The notes: generated by a model not told the origin, from the letters alone. A stretch of 36,558 bases of DNA from Gammaproteobacteria bacterium UBA6724 (GCA_002454165.1 DKIG01000043.1:23393-59950), one strand, 5' to 3'; positions 1-8,481 are shown, numbered from the stretch's first letter. Numbers and translations are program-made.

Positions 1-34
1 GGAGCTGGGGGAATGACGGAGCTGGCGGAGTGCC
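1..34. repeat. 17-bp tandem repeat at window edge, two copies
   Basis: Positions 1-17 and 18-34 align over 17 bases with three mismatches; both begin with GGAGCTGG. The array may continue beyond the left edge. It directly abuts and partly overlaps the dispersed 30-bp repeat. Confidence 0.5.
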
Positions 35-55
35 AAAGGTATCTGAACCTATACA
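26..55 (-). repeat. Dispersed 30-bp repeat, left copy
   Basis: This matches 36264-36293 in the same orientation at 26 of 30 positions, and all four differences are transitions. The identical core reads TCAGATACCTTTGGCA on the minus strand. Both copies lie in non-coding DNA: this one after dnaG, the other in front of the TonB receptor gene. The function is unknown; strand is given relative to the leftward genes. Confidence 0.7.
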
Positions 56-232
56 CCTAAAGGATGCTCGCTAGCCTCTTTCTCCATTATTTCCCCACTT
101 TTTCGACGCCAAGCTTTGCTGAGGTGAATGGCCAAGGCCTTTGACTTGATTATATGAAAGATTACTTGACAGCGCGGTGGCTAGAGATTCCAGCCTTGAC
201 TGGAATAAAGGAGCAAGAGGCGGGCAAGAGGG

Positions 233-2023
233 TTACGGGACAGATTTTGTCTGGTCTCTGAGTGTTTGCTGTTCGGTTGGGTTTAACTCTGACGGGCGTT
301 TTGGCAGGAGGTCTTTGATAGCCTTTTGTTTTAACTGGTTTTTTATCCGAGAGATAAGTTTCTGCACTATCCCATTGAATTCCTTTTTCTGCTCGGATTG
401 ATTCAGCAGATCTTCCCGCTCAGCCAGGCTTTTCAAATAAGCATAATGTGCTGAGCCCTGATAGCTACTGAGCAGTAGCGTGGTGGTGGGATGCTCCGTC
501 TCTTGAATCCATTGAACCATGGTGATGAATAGCGGCAGTTCAGCATCACTGGACAGACTCTCAAGCAACTCCTTATCCAGAGAATGTGCCTCTTCGGGAT
601 GCCGAAGCAAGATAGTGATGGCACGCTCTACCAGTTTGGAGCCAATCCTGGGAGCATCATGCCTCAATGGCGGCTCCCCGGTCGGGGCGTCATATCTCTG
701 CTCAGGCTCTTCTCTGGGTTCCGATTTTTTGTTGAGCCCAGTAACACTCAATAATTGTTCAGGTTCCAAGCCGGTTTTGCGCGATAACTCATTGATCGCA
801 AGGTGTTTGAGCACGCCTTCTGGAATCTTCCGGAGTAGCGGTGTGGCAAGTTTGCATAGCCTAGCCTGGTTCTCCAATGAATTCATATCAAGCCCTGCTT
901 CCAAACTATTGAAAAAGTAGTCCACCAGATTCATGCCCTGCTCTATCCGGGCTTCAAATTGCTCCTTGCCCTCGCGGCGCACCAGAGAATCGGGGTCATC
1001 CCCCTCAGGCAGGAACAAAAATTTCACACTTTTCCCGTCCTGCATGGCTGGCAGGGTGGCTATCAGAGCCTTCCAGGCGGCCTTTCTGCCGGCCTCATCA
1101 CCGTCAAAGCAAAATACGACCTGGGGCACCAGGCGAAACATCTGTACCACCTGGTCGGTGCTGGTGGCGGTACCCAGAGTGGCAAGGCTGTAGCTGATGC
1201 CATGCTGCGCCAGAGCGACCACATCCATATAGCCTTCTACTACCATCAGTCTTGCCATGTTTGAGACCTGACGACGGGCTTCAAACAGTCCGTACAGGAT
1301 CCTGCCCTTGTGAAAAACAGCCGTCTCTGGTGAATTCAAATATTTGGGCTTGGCATCGGGAGATATGCCTCTGCCCCCGAAGGCGACAGTTCTACCCTGG
1401 GTGTCCCTGATAGGAAAGATGATCCGGTCACGGAGACGGTCATAAAGCCTGCCTTCTTCTGGTTTGTCCAGGACCAGGCCGGCATCTGCAAGCAGTTGCG
1501 ACTCATACCCCGCCTGCTGCAAATACGACAGGAGGTTATCCCATCCTGGAGGAGCGAAGCCCAATGCAAAATCGCGTGCTGTTATCCCACTCACCTGACG
1601 TCCTTTGAGGTAGGATACCGCCCGATCGCGGCTCTCGTGGGTGCGTAATTGCTCTTTATAAAAGCTGGTTGATTTGTCCAGCACTGCATAGATTGCTTTG
1701 TGCTTTTGCGAAATGCCAAAGTCCCGACCCTGATTCTGCGGTACCTTCATACCGACCCGTTGGGCGAGATATTCCACGGCTGAGATAAAATCCATCCGAT
1801 CATGTTCCATCAGGAATTTCAGCGCGGTGCCCGACACCTGACAACCAAAACAGTAATAGAACTGCTTTTCCTGATTGACGCTGAAAGAAGGGGTTTTTTC
1901 CTGGTGAAAGGGACACAAACCAACATACCGTTGCCCTGCTTTTTTCAGCGTCACGCGCGCTTCAATGATTTCAACTATGTCGGTGCGTGTATGGAGTTCG
2001 TCTATAAATTCTGGGGGGATCAC
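233..2023 (-). CDS. dnaG: DNA primase DnaG
   Basis: DnaG is the replicative primase, which makes RNA primers at the fork in association with DnaB helicase. The 596-residue length is typical. The N-terminal CHC2 zinc-binding domain shows C37, H40, C58 and C61. The TOPRIM catalytic core carries E263 in VVEGYMD and D307/D309 in FDGDEAG. The C-terminal third is more variable, as expected for the helicase-interaction domain. The start is GTG (2021-2023), supported by the usual N-terminus IPPEFIDELH and an upstream AGAAGGGA. It is the third gene of a leftward rpsU-yqeY-dnaG operon; the 120-base gap after yqeY may allow extra regulation. Identification is essentially certain. Confidence 0.98.
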   Translation of the reverse strand: MIPPEFIDELHTRTDIVEIIEARVTLKKAGQRYVGLCPFHQEKTPSFSVNQEKQFYYCFGCQVSGTALKFLMEHDRMDFISAVEYLAQRVGMKVPQNQGRDFGISQKHKAIYAVLDKSTSFYKEQLRTHESRDRAVSYLKGRQVSGITARDFALGFAPPGWDNLLSYLQQAGYESQLLADAGLVLDKPEEGRLYDRLRDRIIFPIRDTQGRTVAFGGRGISPDAKPKYLNSPETAVFHKGRILYGLFEARRQVSNMARLMVVEGYMDVVALAQHGISYSLATLGTATSTDQVVQMFRLVPQVVFCFDGDEAGRKAAWKALIATLPAMQDGKSVKFLFLPEGDDPDSLVRREGKEQFEARIEQGMNLVDYFFNSLEAGLDMNSLENQARLCKLATPLLRKIPEGVLKHLAINELSRKTGLEPEQLLSVTGLNKKSEPREEPEQRYDAPTGEPPLRHDAPRIGSKLVERAITILLRHPEEAHSLDKELLESLSSDAELPLFITMVQWIQETEHPTTTLLLSSYQGSAHYAYLKSLAEREDLLNQSEQKKEFNGIVQKLISRIKNQLKQKAIKDLLPKRPSELNPTEQQTLRDQTKSVP

Positions 2024-2143
2024 CTGCCAGCATTCCCTTCTCTGAGGTTGGCTAATACTGTATCACAGGGCTCGCTGTAACAACTCTATTTGCAGGCATC
2101 TGCGGTGCTTGATGCGGCAAGGGGGGGCACCCCTTAGTCAAGA

Positions 2144-2602
2144 TCAGTCAGATGCAGTCAGGAGAGTCTTGACCAGATGTGAGACCTGCCCCATGTCCGC
2201 CCGGCCCTGAACCTGGGATTTCAACAGGGTCATAACGCTACCCATATCCCGTATTGAGGTGGCACCAGATTCGTGCACGGCATGGGTGACCAGTTGTTTG
2301 AGTTCGGCCTCAGCAAGCCTGGATGGCAGAAATTCGCGGATGACGGCGATTTCCCTAGATTCAATTTCGGCAAGGTCGTCCCGCCCTGCCTCACGAAATT
2401 GGCTCAGGGAATCGGTTCTCTGGCGGGTCATCTTGTCCAGAATGGCGAGGGCGCGTGGCTCGTCTAACTCAATCCGTTCGTCAATTTCAACTCGCTTGAA
2501 TTCCGCCATCACCAGACGCAAGGCAGCCAGGCGCTGCTTCTGCCTGGCTTTCATCGCTACCTTGACTTGGGCTTCAACTCGCTGCTTGACGGATTCGGGC
2601 AT
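2144..2602 (-). CDS. yqeY: GatB/YqeY domain protein
   Basis: This is a 152-residue stand-alone YqeY protein, related to the tail domain of the GatB subunit of tRNA-dependent amidotransferase. Family hallmarks are visible throughout: the AMKAR segment near the start, KMTRQRTDS, QFREAGRDDLAEIE in the middle, and MGSVM and GRADM near the end. Length matches the family (about 148). The cellular role is not firmly established; a tRNA-related function is assumed from homology. It lies 12 bases downstream of rpsU in the same operon, an order also known from Pseudomonas-like genomes. Confidence 0.95.
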   Translation of the reverse strand: MPESVKQRVEAQVKVAMKARQKQRLAALRLVMAEFKRVEIDERIELDEPRALAILDKMTRQRTDSLSQFREAGRDDLAEIESREIAVIREFLPSRLAEAELKQLVTHAVHESGATSIRDMGSVMTLLKSQVQGRADMGQVSHLVKTLLTASD

Positions 2603-2614
2603 TCTGGACAGAGG

Positions 2615-2830
2615 CTAGTAAAGACGCTCCATACGACGCGATTCACGTTGCAACTTCTTGGCGTGTCGCTTGACCGCTGCCGCCGCTTTTCGCTTTCGCA
2701 TGGAAGTAGGTTTTTCATAGTATTCGCGCTTACGGACTTCTGCCAGAATTCCAGCTTTTTCACAGGACCGCTTGAAACGGCGCAAGGCTATATCAAACGG
2801 CTCGTTCTCTTTGACTTTAACTTGAGGCAT
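2615..2830 (-). CDS. rpsU: 30S ribosomal protein S21
   Basis: S21 is a small basic protein of the 30S subunit involved in initiation-complex formation near the anti-Shine-Dalgarno region. The 71-residue product is complete and matches S21 along its length: PFDIALRRFKRSCEKAG, then REYYEKPT, then a Lys/Arg-rich tail. It is the first gene of the rpsU-yqeY-dnaG operon and has a good sigma70-like promoter 37 bases upstream. In many Gammaproteobacteria tsaD is divergent from rpsU; here the divergent neighbour is prc. Confidence 0.98.
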   Translation of the reverse strand: MPQVKVKENEPFDIALRRFKRSCEKAGILAEVRKREYYEKPTSMRKRKAAAAVKRHAKKLQRESRRMERLY

Positions 2831-2866
2831 TCAATCCGCTTCCAGTGCTAGTGTTGAAGGGCATGG

Positions 2867-2895
2867 ATTGTAACGACAAACCTCTGCAATTGCAA
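2867..2895 (-). promoter_or_regulatory. Sigma70-like promoter of rpsU operon
   Basis: On the minus strand there is TTGCAA (2895-2890), a 17-base spacer and TACAAT (2872-2867), about 36 bases before the rpsU start codon. Spacing is optimal and both hexamers are near consensus. This is sequence inference only. Confidence 0.55.
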
Positions 2896-3193
2896 AATGC
2901 ACTGTTGTTAGTAGTCTGCGGTAACAAGAACCCATAATATTCCTGAATCAGGAGGTGGGCACGCTCTCTAACTGAGCGGCGGCGATTGCGGTACTGCTTG
3001 CCTTTAGTGTTGGGATGCTTGGTGCTGTACCCTTCGGTATGGAGTCTTGGAAATTCAGTGCCTGGTGGTATGAGGCGGATGGGAAAGAGTTCGCCGAGGC
3101 ACTTCTGAGCCAGCATAGGATGTCGGGGCAAAGATTGACAAACAAACCCCGCTGGACAATCCTATTCAATACTAAGGTATAGAAAAAACACCC
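2896..3193. other. Divergent intergenic region rpsU / prc
   Basis: Together with the rpsU leader this forms a 363-base gap. On the plus strand a TTGACA hexamer (3135-3140) could be the -35 box for prc, but the matching -10 (AATCCT, 17 bases on) is poor. An open plus frame runs from 2976 to 3182 without a stop; from ATG 3015 it would encode 55 residues rich in Trp (SAWWYEADGKEFAEALL). The part before that ATG reads as hydrophobic (AAAIAVLLAFSVGML) but has no standard start codon after the TGA at 2973. An AGGAGG lies at 2950-2955. I do not recognise the peptide; it may be chance or a decayed gene. Confidence 0.35.
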
Positions 3194-5503
3194 ATGAAAA
3201 GAAGTTGGATAATCGTCGCCCTCTTGCTTGCAAACCAGGCTGCTTTTGCCAAGTTGCAAGCAACAGAATCACTCTCGCCGGAACCTAATCTGGTGCCTCT
3301 GGAAATCCACTCGGCTACCACCCAGAATATCGTTGCGGCACTGACATCAAGACATTTTGTACCCACCGACCTGGATGATGCACTGTCGTCAACCATATAC
3401 GATGCCTATTTGAACGACCTGGACCGCGGCAAAAACTATTTCCTTGCTTCGGATATTGAAGAATTTGAACAGTACCGATTTTCTCTGGACGATGCCTTGC
3501 GCCAGGGCAATCTTGACACTGCTTTTTATATTTTTAATCGCTACCGAGAACGGGTCCTCAGCCGGTTCAAGAAGGTGCTCAGGGTACTTGAGGCGGGCAT
3601 TGAGCAGTTTGATTTCACCAGGCAGGAAGTGTTGTTACTTGATACTGAGAACCTGTCCTGGGCAAAAACGCCAGATGAACTTGATGATCTTTGGCGCCGA
3701 CATCTCAAGGCGGCCATTCTGAACCTGAAACTCACAGATGAAGAATCGGCGAAGATTCAGGAATTGCTGGTGAAGCGATTCACCAACAGACTGAACCGAT
3801 TGCGGCAGACCAACAGTGAAGATGTGTACCAGATTTACATGAACTCCTTTACCCGCGTCTACGACCCGCATACTCAATACTTTTCCCCCCGTAATTCGGA
3901 GAATTTTGACATCAACATGAGTCTGTCTCTGGAAGGTATAGGCGCAGTCTTGCAGTTGCAGGATGAATACACAGAAGTCGTCAGCCTCGTCCCTGCCGGA
4001 CCTGCCGACAAGGCTGGGCAATTACAACCGAACGACAGGATTATCGCAGTGGGTCAGGGTGCCACAGACGAGATGATAGATGTCATCGGCTGGCGCCTGG
4101 ATGAAGTCGTACAACTGATCCGGGGCAAAAAAGGCACCCTGGTCCGCCTCGCTATTATTTCGGAGGATGCTAACTACACTACCGGGTCAAAGATCATTCA
4201 CATCACGCGCAACCGGGTGGAGTTGAAGGAGCAATCTGCCCAGTCAGACATCGTAGAAATTGAGCAATTCGGGCAGACATTCAAGATTGGCGTCATAGAT
4301 ATTCCAACATTTTATGTTGACTTCCGGGCAATGCAGAAGGGTGACCGCAACTTCAAGAGCACCACCCGAGATGTGAAAAAGCTGCTTGCTGGTCTGATAA
4401 CACAAAAGGTGGACGGGATTCTGATTGACCTGCGCAACAATGGCGGTGGTGCCCTCCAGGAAGCCAGAACCCTCACCGGGCTATTTATTGACCAGGGACC
4501 AACCGTACAGGTTCGGAGCAAACGCAATAGGGTGAACATTCTTGCTGACCAGGATGCCCTGGTCATCTACGCGGGACCTCTGGCAGTCCTGGTTAATCGA
4601 CTCAGCGCTTCCGCGTCTGAGATTTTTGCGGGCGCGATACAGGATTATCAGCGGGGGGTAATCATTGGTAGCCAAACCTTCGGCAAGGGTACCGTCCAGA
4701 CCCTGCTCCCGCTCAAGCAAGGGCAACTCAAGTTGACCCAGGCGAAATTCTATCGCATCTCCGGGGAAAGCACCCAGCACCGGGGCATCATCCCTGACAT
4801 CCTCTACCCTTCCAGTTACGACCCGGATCACATAGGTGAAAGTACGCTGGACAGGCCCCTGCCTTGGGACAGCATTCTCCCGGCACCCTTCCAGGCCAAG
4901 AAGAGCCTTCACCAGATGATGCCTGAACTGCAATCGCTACATCAGGCGAGAGCCTTGGCAGACCCGGAGTTCAATTACTCAAAAGAAGCCTTTGCGTACC
5001 GAAAGGCAAAAAGTGACGCGACGAGTATCAGCCTGAATGAAGCCGAGCGGCAGGCGGAGAAACATGCGCGTGATGTCTTCTGGGTGGCGCTGGAAAACAA
5101 GAAACGCCTGGCTCAGGGCTTGCATGCTATTGCCTCTCTGGATGAATTAGACCTGGAGGAATCGGCTACCGCTGCTCAGACAAAAGCAACCCCATCAGGC
5201 GGCGCTGCCATCGTGCCTGACACCGATGAGACGGGTGCCGGATCCGTTACTGGCAGTGAAATGGCTGGCGTTATTGATGAGTCATCTTTGCCCTTAGAGG
5301 GAGCATCGGCTAGGGGCAGCACCGAGCAGCAGACAGACAGCGCAAGTTCATCGGGAGAGACGGCAGAAATCACCGCAGCTGAGGCACCGGACTCCTATCT
5401 GGTAGAAGGTGGACGCATCCTGTTGGACCTGATTGCGCTTGAGGCACGGGTGGGGGCTACTGGCAAGGGACAAGAGTCTGGTTCCTACCAGGACACATTC
5501 TAA
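3194..5503 (+). CDS. prc: Tail-specific protease Prc (C-terminal processing peptidase)
   Basis: This is a periplasmic S41A serine protease that degrades proteins by their C-terminal tails and, in E. coli, trims penicillin-binding protein 3 and turns over murein hydrolases. A signal peptide (MKRSWIIVALLLANQAAFA) starts the 769-residue chain. A PDZ domain lies around 245-335. The Ser-Lys catalytic set matches E. coli Tsp spacing exactly: S473 within SASASE, D484 and K498 within FGKGTVQ. The protein is about 85 residues longer than E. coli Prc. The excess lies near the C-terminus: a low-complexity Ala/Ser/Gly/Glu stretch around 655-730 inserted before a conserved-looking final helix (DSYLVEGGRILLDLI). 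It is transcribed alone, divergent from rpsU. Confidence 0.96.
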   Translation: MKRSWIIVALLLANQAAFAKLQATESLSPEPNLVPLEIHSATTQNIVAALTSRHFVPTDLDDALSSTIYDAYLNDLDRGKNYFLASDIEEFEQYRFSLDDALRQGNLDTAFYIFNRYRERVLSRFKKVLRVLEAGIEQFDFTRQEVLLLDTENLSWAKTPDELDDLWRRHLKAAILNLKLTDEESAKIQELLVKRFTNRLNRLRQTNSEDVYQIYMNSFTRVYDPHTQYFSPRNSENFDINMSLSLEGIGAVLQLQDEYTEVVSLVPAGPADKAGQLQPNDRIIAVGQGATDEMIDVIGWRLDEVVQLIRGKKGTLVRLAIISEDANYTTGSKIIHITRNRVELKEQSAQSDIVEIEQFGQTFKIGVIDIPTFYVDFRAMQKGDRNFKSTTRDVKKLLAGLITQKVDGILIDLRNNGGGALQEARTLTGLFIDQGPTVQVRSKRNRVNILADQDALVIYAGPLAVLVNRLSASASEIFAGAIQDYQRGVIIGSQTFGKGTVQTLLPLKQGQLKLTQAKFYRISGESTQHRGIIPDILYPSSYDPDHIGESTLDRPLPWDSILPAPFQAKKSLHQMMPELQSLHQARALADPEFNYSKEAFAYRKAKSDATSISLNEAERQAEKHARDVFWVALENKKRLAQGLHAIASLDELDLEESATAAQTKATPSGGAAIVPDTDETGAGSVTGSEMAGVIDESSLPLEGASARGSTEQQTDSASSSGETAEITAAEAPDSYLVEGGRILLDLIALEARVGATGKGQESGSYQDTF

Positions 5504-5530
5504 GAAAGACTGTCCTATCACCCGCTTCTG

Positions 5531-5616
5531 GCACGCCCGCTTGTCACAAGCACCTGCCACGCCCGCTTGTCGACAAACACCTGCCACAAGCACCTGCCAC
5601 AAGCGCCTGTCACAAG
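5531..5616. repeat. Nested short tandem repeats between convergent genes
   Basis: Two imperfect units of 25-27 bases (5531-5555, 5556-5582; each contains CACGCCCGCTTGTC and ends in CACCT) are followed by two 13-base units (5583-5595 and 5596-5608, GCCACAAGCACCT with one change) and a partial copy (5609-5616). The array fills the space after the prc stop, and its last bases include the stop codon of the leftward flavoprotein gene. It has no dyad typical of CRISPR, and its spacing is irregular. A 10-bp palindrome TTGTCGACAA lies at 5567-5576. Confidence 0.75.
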
Positions 5617-6284
5617 AAGGTCGAGATGTCTGACAGGCGTTTTTTGGTAATTTCAGGCACCATCGCCCCAGTTGAAGGATAGCCTGTCACCAGCAACAGA
5701 AAGGGTCGCTCAGACCTGGGTCTGCCGAGTATTTCCCTCAGGAACCCCATAGGGCTAGGCGTGTGGGTGAGACACGCTAGCCCCGCAAGATGCAACGCAC
5801 TGATAAGAAAGCCGGTCGCTATGCCTACCGATTCAGTAGCATAGTAGTGTTTTGTCCGCCGACCATCAGGTAATTCACCATAGCGTTGCTGAAATACAGC
5901 GATCAACCAAGGCGCAGCTTCAAGAAAAGGCTTGTTTGCATCAGTGCCGAGAGGTGCCAGGGCGTCAAGCCATTCCCGGGGTGCCTTGCCGCGGTAAAAT
6001 GCTCGCTCCTCCTTTTCAGCAGCACGTCTGATTTCCCGTTTGATGCCAGGTTCTTGCACCGCGACAAAATGCCAGGGTTGCAGGTTGGCACCGCTCTGGG
6101 CGGTGCCTGCTGTTTTGATGCAGTTTTCAATCACCGCCACGGGTACGGGCTTGCTGGAGAAGTCCCGCACCGTACGCCGGCACTGCATCTCTGCGTAGTG
6201 AGACGCAGATTGTTCAAGCATCTTTTCCGGTGAGCGAGCAATATGATGATAGGGAATGTAATGCGGGCTAGCTGAGTTATTCAT
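5610..6284 (-). CDS. Nitroreductase-fold flavoprotein, iodotyrosine deiodinase-like
   Basis: This is a flavin-dependent oxidoreductase of the nitroreductase superfamily. It aligns along most of its length with animal iodotyrosine deiodinase (IYD), which reductively dehalogenates halotyrosines: RRTVRDF (FMN phosphate binding), TAGTAQSGANLQPWHF, LGRP and LLLVTGYPS. The three active-site-lid residues that hold the tyrosine zwitterion in IYD have counterparts here: E93, Y97 and K118. The 224-residue start at 6284 (MNNSASPHY) is chosen because GGAGG lies 12 bases upstream; a longer frame to 6407 would overlap the next gene and add non-homologous sequence. It is cytoplasmic, with no signal or anchor. 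It sits 37 bases after djlA. General nitroreductase activity is the alternative. Confidence 0.85.
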   Translation of the reverse strand: MNNSASPHYIPYHHIARSPEKMLEQSASHYAEMQCRRTVRDFSSKPVPVAVIENCIKTAGTAQSGANLQPWHFVAVQEPGIKREIRRAAEKEERAFYRGKAPREWLDALAPLGTDANKPFLEAAPWLIAVFQQRYGELPDGRRTKHYYATESVGIATGFLISALHLAGLACLTHTPSPMGFLREILGRPRSERPFLLLVTGYPSTGAMVPEITKKRLSDISTFL

Positions 6285-6321
6285 AGTTTTCCATACCCTC
6301 CTGAGGAAGAAGACCAGTCGC

Positions 6322-7065
6322 CTAGCTGGCGCGCTGTTTATGCTGCTGCTCCACCAGGTCAAAGGCATGCTGAATAGATTTGAACCTGGCTTCCGCAGCG
6401 GCGGCAAATTCTGGCGACACGCCTCTCGCCTTTACTCTGTCTGGATGATATTCCATCACCAACCTGCGGTACTTCTGCTTTATCTCGGCAAGGGATTCAT
6501 CAGTACTCGCACCGAGAATTTCATAGGACTTGTCCAGACTGTCAGTGGGTGAATGTCGCGCCCTGATTTGCTCATAGGCATGCTCCAGGTGAAAAATTCT
6601 CACCGCCCTCTGGAGCATTGACTGCTCTTCGGGATTGCTCACCCCATCCGCATTAGCGACGAGTAACAGCAGATCAATGAGGAAACTCAGTATCTCCGGT
6701 TGCCCTCTAAATTCTTGGTAAAATTGCCGGGCATAATCATCAAAACTGTCCCCTGCATCTTTCGCCCGATTAAACACTTGTATAGCAAGTTGCCGGGTCT
6801 GCGCATCCAGCCTGAGATTATCCCGCATCACCTGCTCAATTGCGTCAATCTCCGCTTGAGTCACCTTGCCATCGGCCTTGCTCAATTTCCCCAGCATTGA
6901 GAAGACTGCGACAAAAAACACACTCTGACGCTTTTCCTGTAATGACAGAACAGAACCACCACCATCAAACACATGATGTCCAAAGACCGCTCCCAGGACA
7001 GCACCTATGGGTCCGCCTATGACGAAACCCAGACCGCCGCCCAGTAGTTTACCCATCCAGCTCAT
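6322..7065 (-). CDS. djlA: DjlA-type co-chaperone (TerB + DnaJ domains)
   Basis: This is a membrane-anchored J-domain protein expected to stimulate DnaK ATPase at the inner membrane. It has 247 residues in three parts. A Gly-rich hydrophobic N-terminus (about 1-33) forms one membrane segment. A TerB-like helical domain follows at 45-165, with the repeated acidic signatures SKADGKVTQAE and ANADGVSNPEE. The C-terminal J domain (about 178-245) has the HPD tripeptide at 207-209. The order and length match E. coli DjlA (about 270). It is the second place in this window with a TerB domain, the other being the tail of DusA. Confidence 0.93.
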   Translation of the reverse strand: MSWMGKLLGGGLGFVIGGPIGAVLGAVFGHHVFDGGGSVLSLQEKRQSVFFVAVFSMLGKLSKADGKVTQAEIDAIEQVMRDNLRLDAQTRQLAIQVFNRAKDAGDSFDDYARQFYQEFRGQPEILSFLIDLLLLVANADGVSNPEEQSMLQRAVRIFHLEHAYEQIRARHSPTDSLDKSYEILGASTDESLAEIKQKYRRLVMEYHPDRVKARGVSPEFAAAAEARFKSIQHAFDLVEQQHKQRAS

Positions 7066-7125
7066 TTGCCAGACTTCGTGAATGGCATTGATGTCATCAT
7101 GGCTGCTACTTTCGCTTAGAGTTTT

Positions 7126-8481
7126 TCATTCATCACCACCGAGCAGGCACAGTAGCTCCTGTGTCTTCTCCTGCATCAGATCGGGATTAGCCTTTGACTC
7201 TACATTCAATCTCAGCACCGATTCCGTATTAGACAGCCGGAGATTAAACCGCCATTCAGCAAACTCAACACTCAAGCCATCTACATGCTGGATATTATGC
7301 GCGTCCTGGCTATATTTCTTTTCAATACGGGCGAGCATGGCTTCTGGGTCTTCAATGTGCCGATTAATTTCACCACTCACCGGGTACATTGCCATCCTTT
7401 CAGCAACCAGTTCGGACAGTTTTTTATCTTCCCTGGACATCATCTCCACCACCATCAACCAGGGCACCATGCCGCTGTCACAAAATGCAAAATCTCGAAA
7501 ATAATGATGCCCACTCATCTCACCACCGTAGATTGCCTTCTCCCGGCGCATAGTTTCTTTGATGAATGTGTGCCCCGCTTTGCTCTGGACGGCATTGCCA
7601 TGCTGGTTTTTTACTATATCAATCGTGTTCCAAACCAGTCTGGGGTCGTGGACTATGGTGCTGTTCGGTGTCCTATCAAGAAATGTCTGCGCCAACAAAC
7701 CGACAATATAGTAGCCCTCAATGTAACGCGCCGTTTCATCAAAAAAGAAACATCGGTCAAAGTCACCATCCCAGGCAATACCAAGATCAGCATGGCTTGC
7801 CCTGATAGCATCCAGGGTAGGTTGGCGGTTCTCCGGTAGCAGAGGATTGGGGACGCCATTGGGGAATGCCCCATCCGCATCAAAATGAACCGGCACAAAC
7901 TCCAGGGGCAAATGAGGCAACAAACATTCTAACACCGCCCCGGCACCACCATTACCCGGATTGACCACCAGGGTGAAGGGTTTTAAGTCAACAAGATCTA
8001 CATAGTCAAGCAGCTGAGCGATATAAGCCGGCCTGTGCTCCAGTGCTGTGTAACCGCCATCCGCCGAGGTGGAAAAGCGGTTCCGTCGCACGCTGTCCCG
8101 AATGGTGTTGAGGCCCGTCTCAGCACTAATAGGTCGCGCGCCCCTGCCTACCAATTTCATACCATTGTAGTCTTTGGGATTGTGGCTAGCGGTCACGATA
8201 ATGCCGCCATCAAAACCGAAATGGGCCGTTGAAAAATAAACTTCTTCGGTGCCGCAGGTGCCAATGTGATGCACCTGCACACCGCTTGCGATTAATCCCG
8301 CTACCAGTGCCTCGCTGAGCATCGGACTGGAATGACGGATGTCGTGTCCGACCACCACCGTCTCTGGCATGACGAACTCCGCATAGGCACGACCGACGGC
8401 GTAGGCTAGCTCTTCGTTCATTTCATCGGGCACCCTGCCACGAAGATCATAGGCATTGAAACTGGCAAGATTCAGCGTCAC
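7126..8481 (-). CDS. manB: Phosphomannomutase/phosphoglucomutase (ManB/CpsG type)
   Basis: This enzyme interconverts hexose 6-phosphate and hexose 1-phosphate, supplying mannose-1-phosphate or glucose-1-phosphate for surface polysaccharide. It is an alpha-D-phosphohexomutase with the phosphoserine loop TASHNP (S99), the Mg site DGDFDR (D238, D240, D242) and the sugar-binding loop GEMSGHHYF (320-328). A GTG start at 8481 gives 451 residues and an N-terminus (TLNLASFNAYDLRG) that lines up with E. coli CpsG. The frame stays open to 8571 but that extension is non-homologous. The GTG overlaps the xni stop in GTGA, implying translational coupling. Whether the preferred sugar is mannose or glucose is uncertain. 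Confidence 0.92.
   Translation of the reverse strand: MTLNLASFNAYDLRGRVPDEMNEELAYAVGRAYAEFVMPETVVVGHDIRHSSPMLSEALVAGLIASGVQVHHIGTCGTEEVYFSTAHFGFDGGIIVTASHNPKDYNGMKLVGRGARPISAETGLNTIRDSVRRNRFSTSADGGYTALEHRPAYIAQLLDYVDLVDLKPFTLVVNPGNGGAGAVLECLLPHLPLEFVPVHFDADGAFPNGVPNPLLPENRQPTLDAIRASHADLGIAWDGDFDRCFFFDETARYIEGYYIVGLLAQTFLDRTPNSTIVHDPRLVWNTIDIVKNQHGNAVQSKAGHTFIKETMRREKAIYGGEMSGHHYFRDFAFCDSGMVPWLMVVEMMSREDKKLSELVAERMAMYPVSGEINRHIEDPEAMLARIEKKYSQDAHNIQHVDGLSVEFAEWRFNLRLSNTESVLRLNVESKANPDLMQEKTQELLCLLGGDE

Larger units (their letters stand above)
1..232. other. Intergenic region downstream of dnaG
   Basis: No convincing gene is seen here. In related Gammaproteobacteria rpoD follows dnaG, so on the minus strand this would be the dnaG-rpoD spacer, with rpoD beyond the left edge (inference). 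It contains a 17-bp tandem repeat at the extreme left, one copy of a 30-bp repeat whose partner lies near the right edge, and a perfect 7-bp inverted repeat at 187-206 (ATTCCAG, 6-base loop, CTGGAAT) 27 bases past the dnaG stop. That hairpin has no T-run on the minus strand, so it is not a clear intrinsic terminator; it could be an RNA-processing or stability element. Confidence 0.5.

Noticed and set aside
187..206. Intrinsic terminator after dnaG
   Set aside because: The 7-bp hairpin is clear but lacks a T-run on the minus strand, so termination is not supported.
5531..5616. CRISPR-like array
   Set aside because: Units are adjacent without unique spacers, differ in length (25-27 and 13 bases), and no cas genes are present.
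5433..5633. 66-codon open frame through the tandem repeats after prc
   Set aside because: It starts inside prc in another frame and only translates the repeat; there is no independent start signal.
6285..6407. 41-residue N-terminal extension of the IYD-like protein
   Set aside because: It would overlap djlA and has no homology; a strong GGAGG supports the start at 6284.
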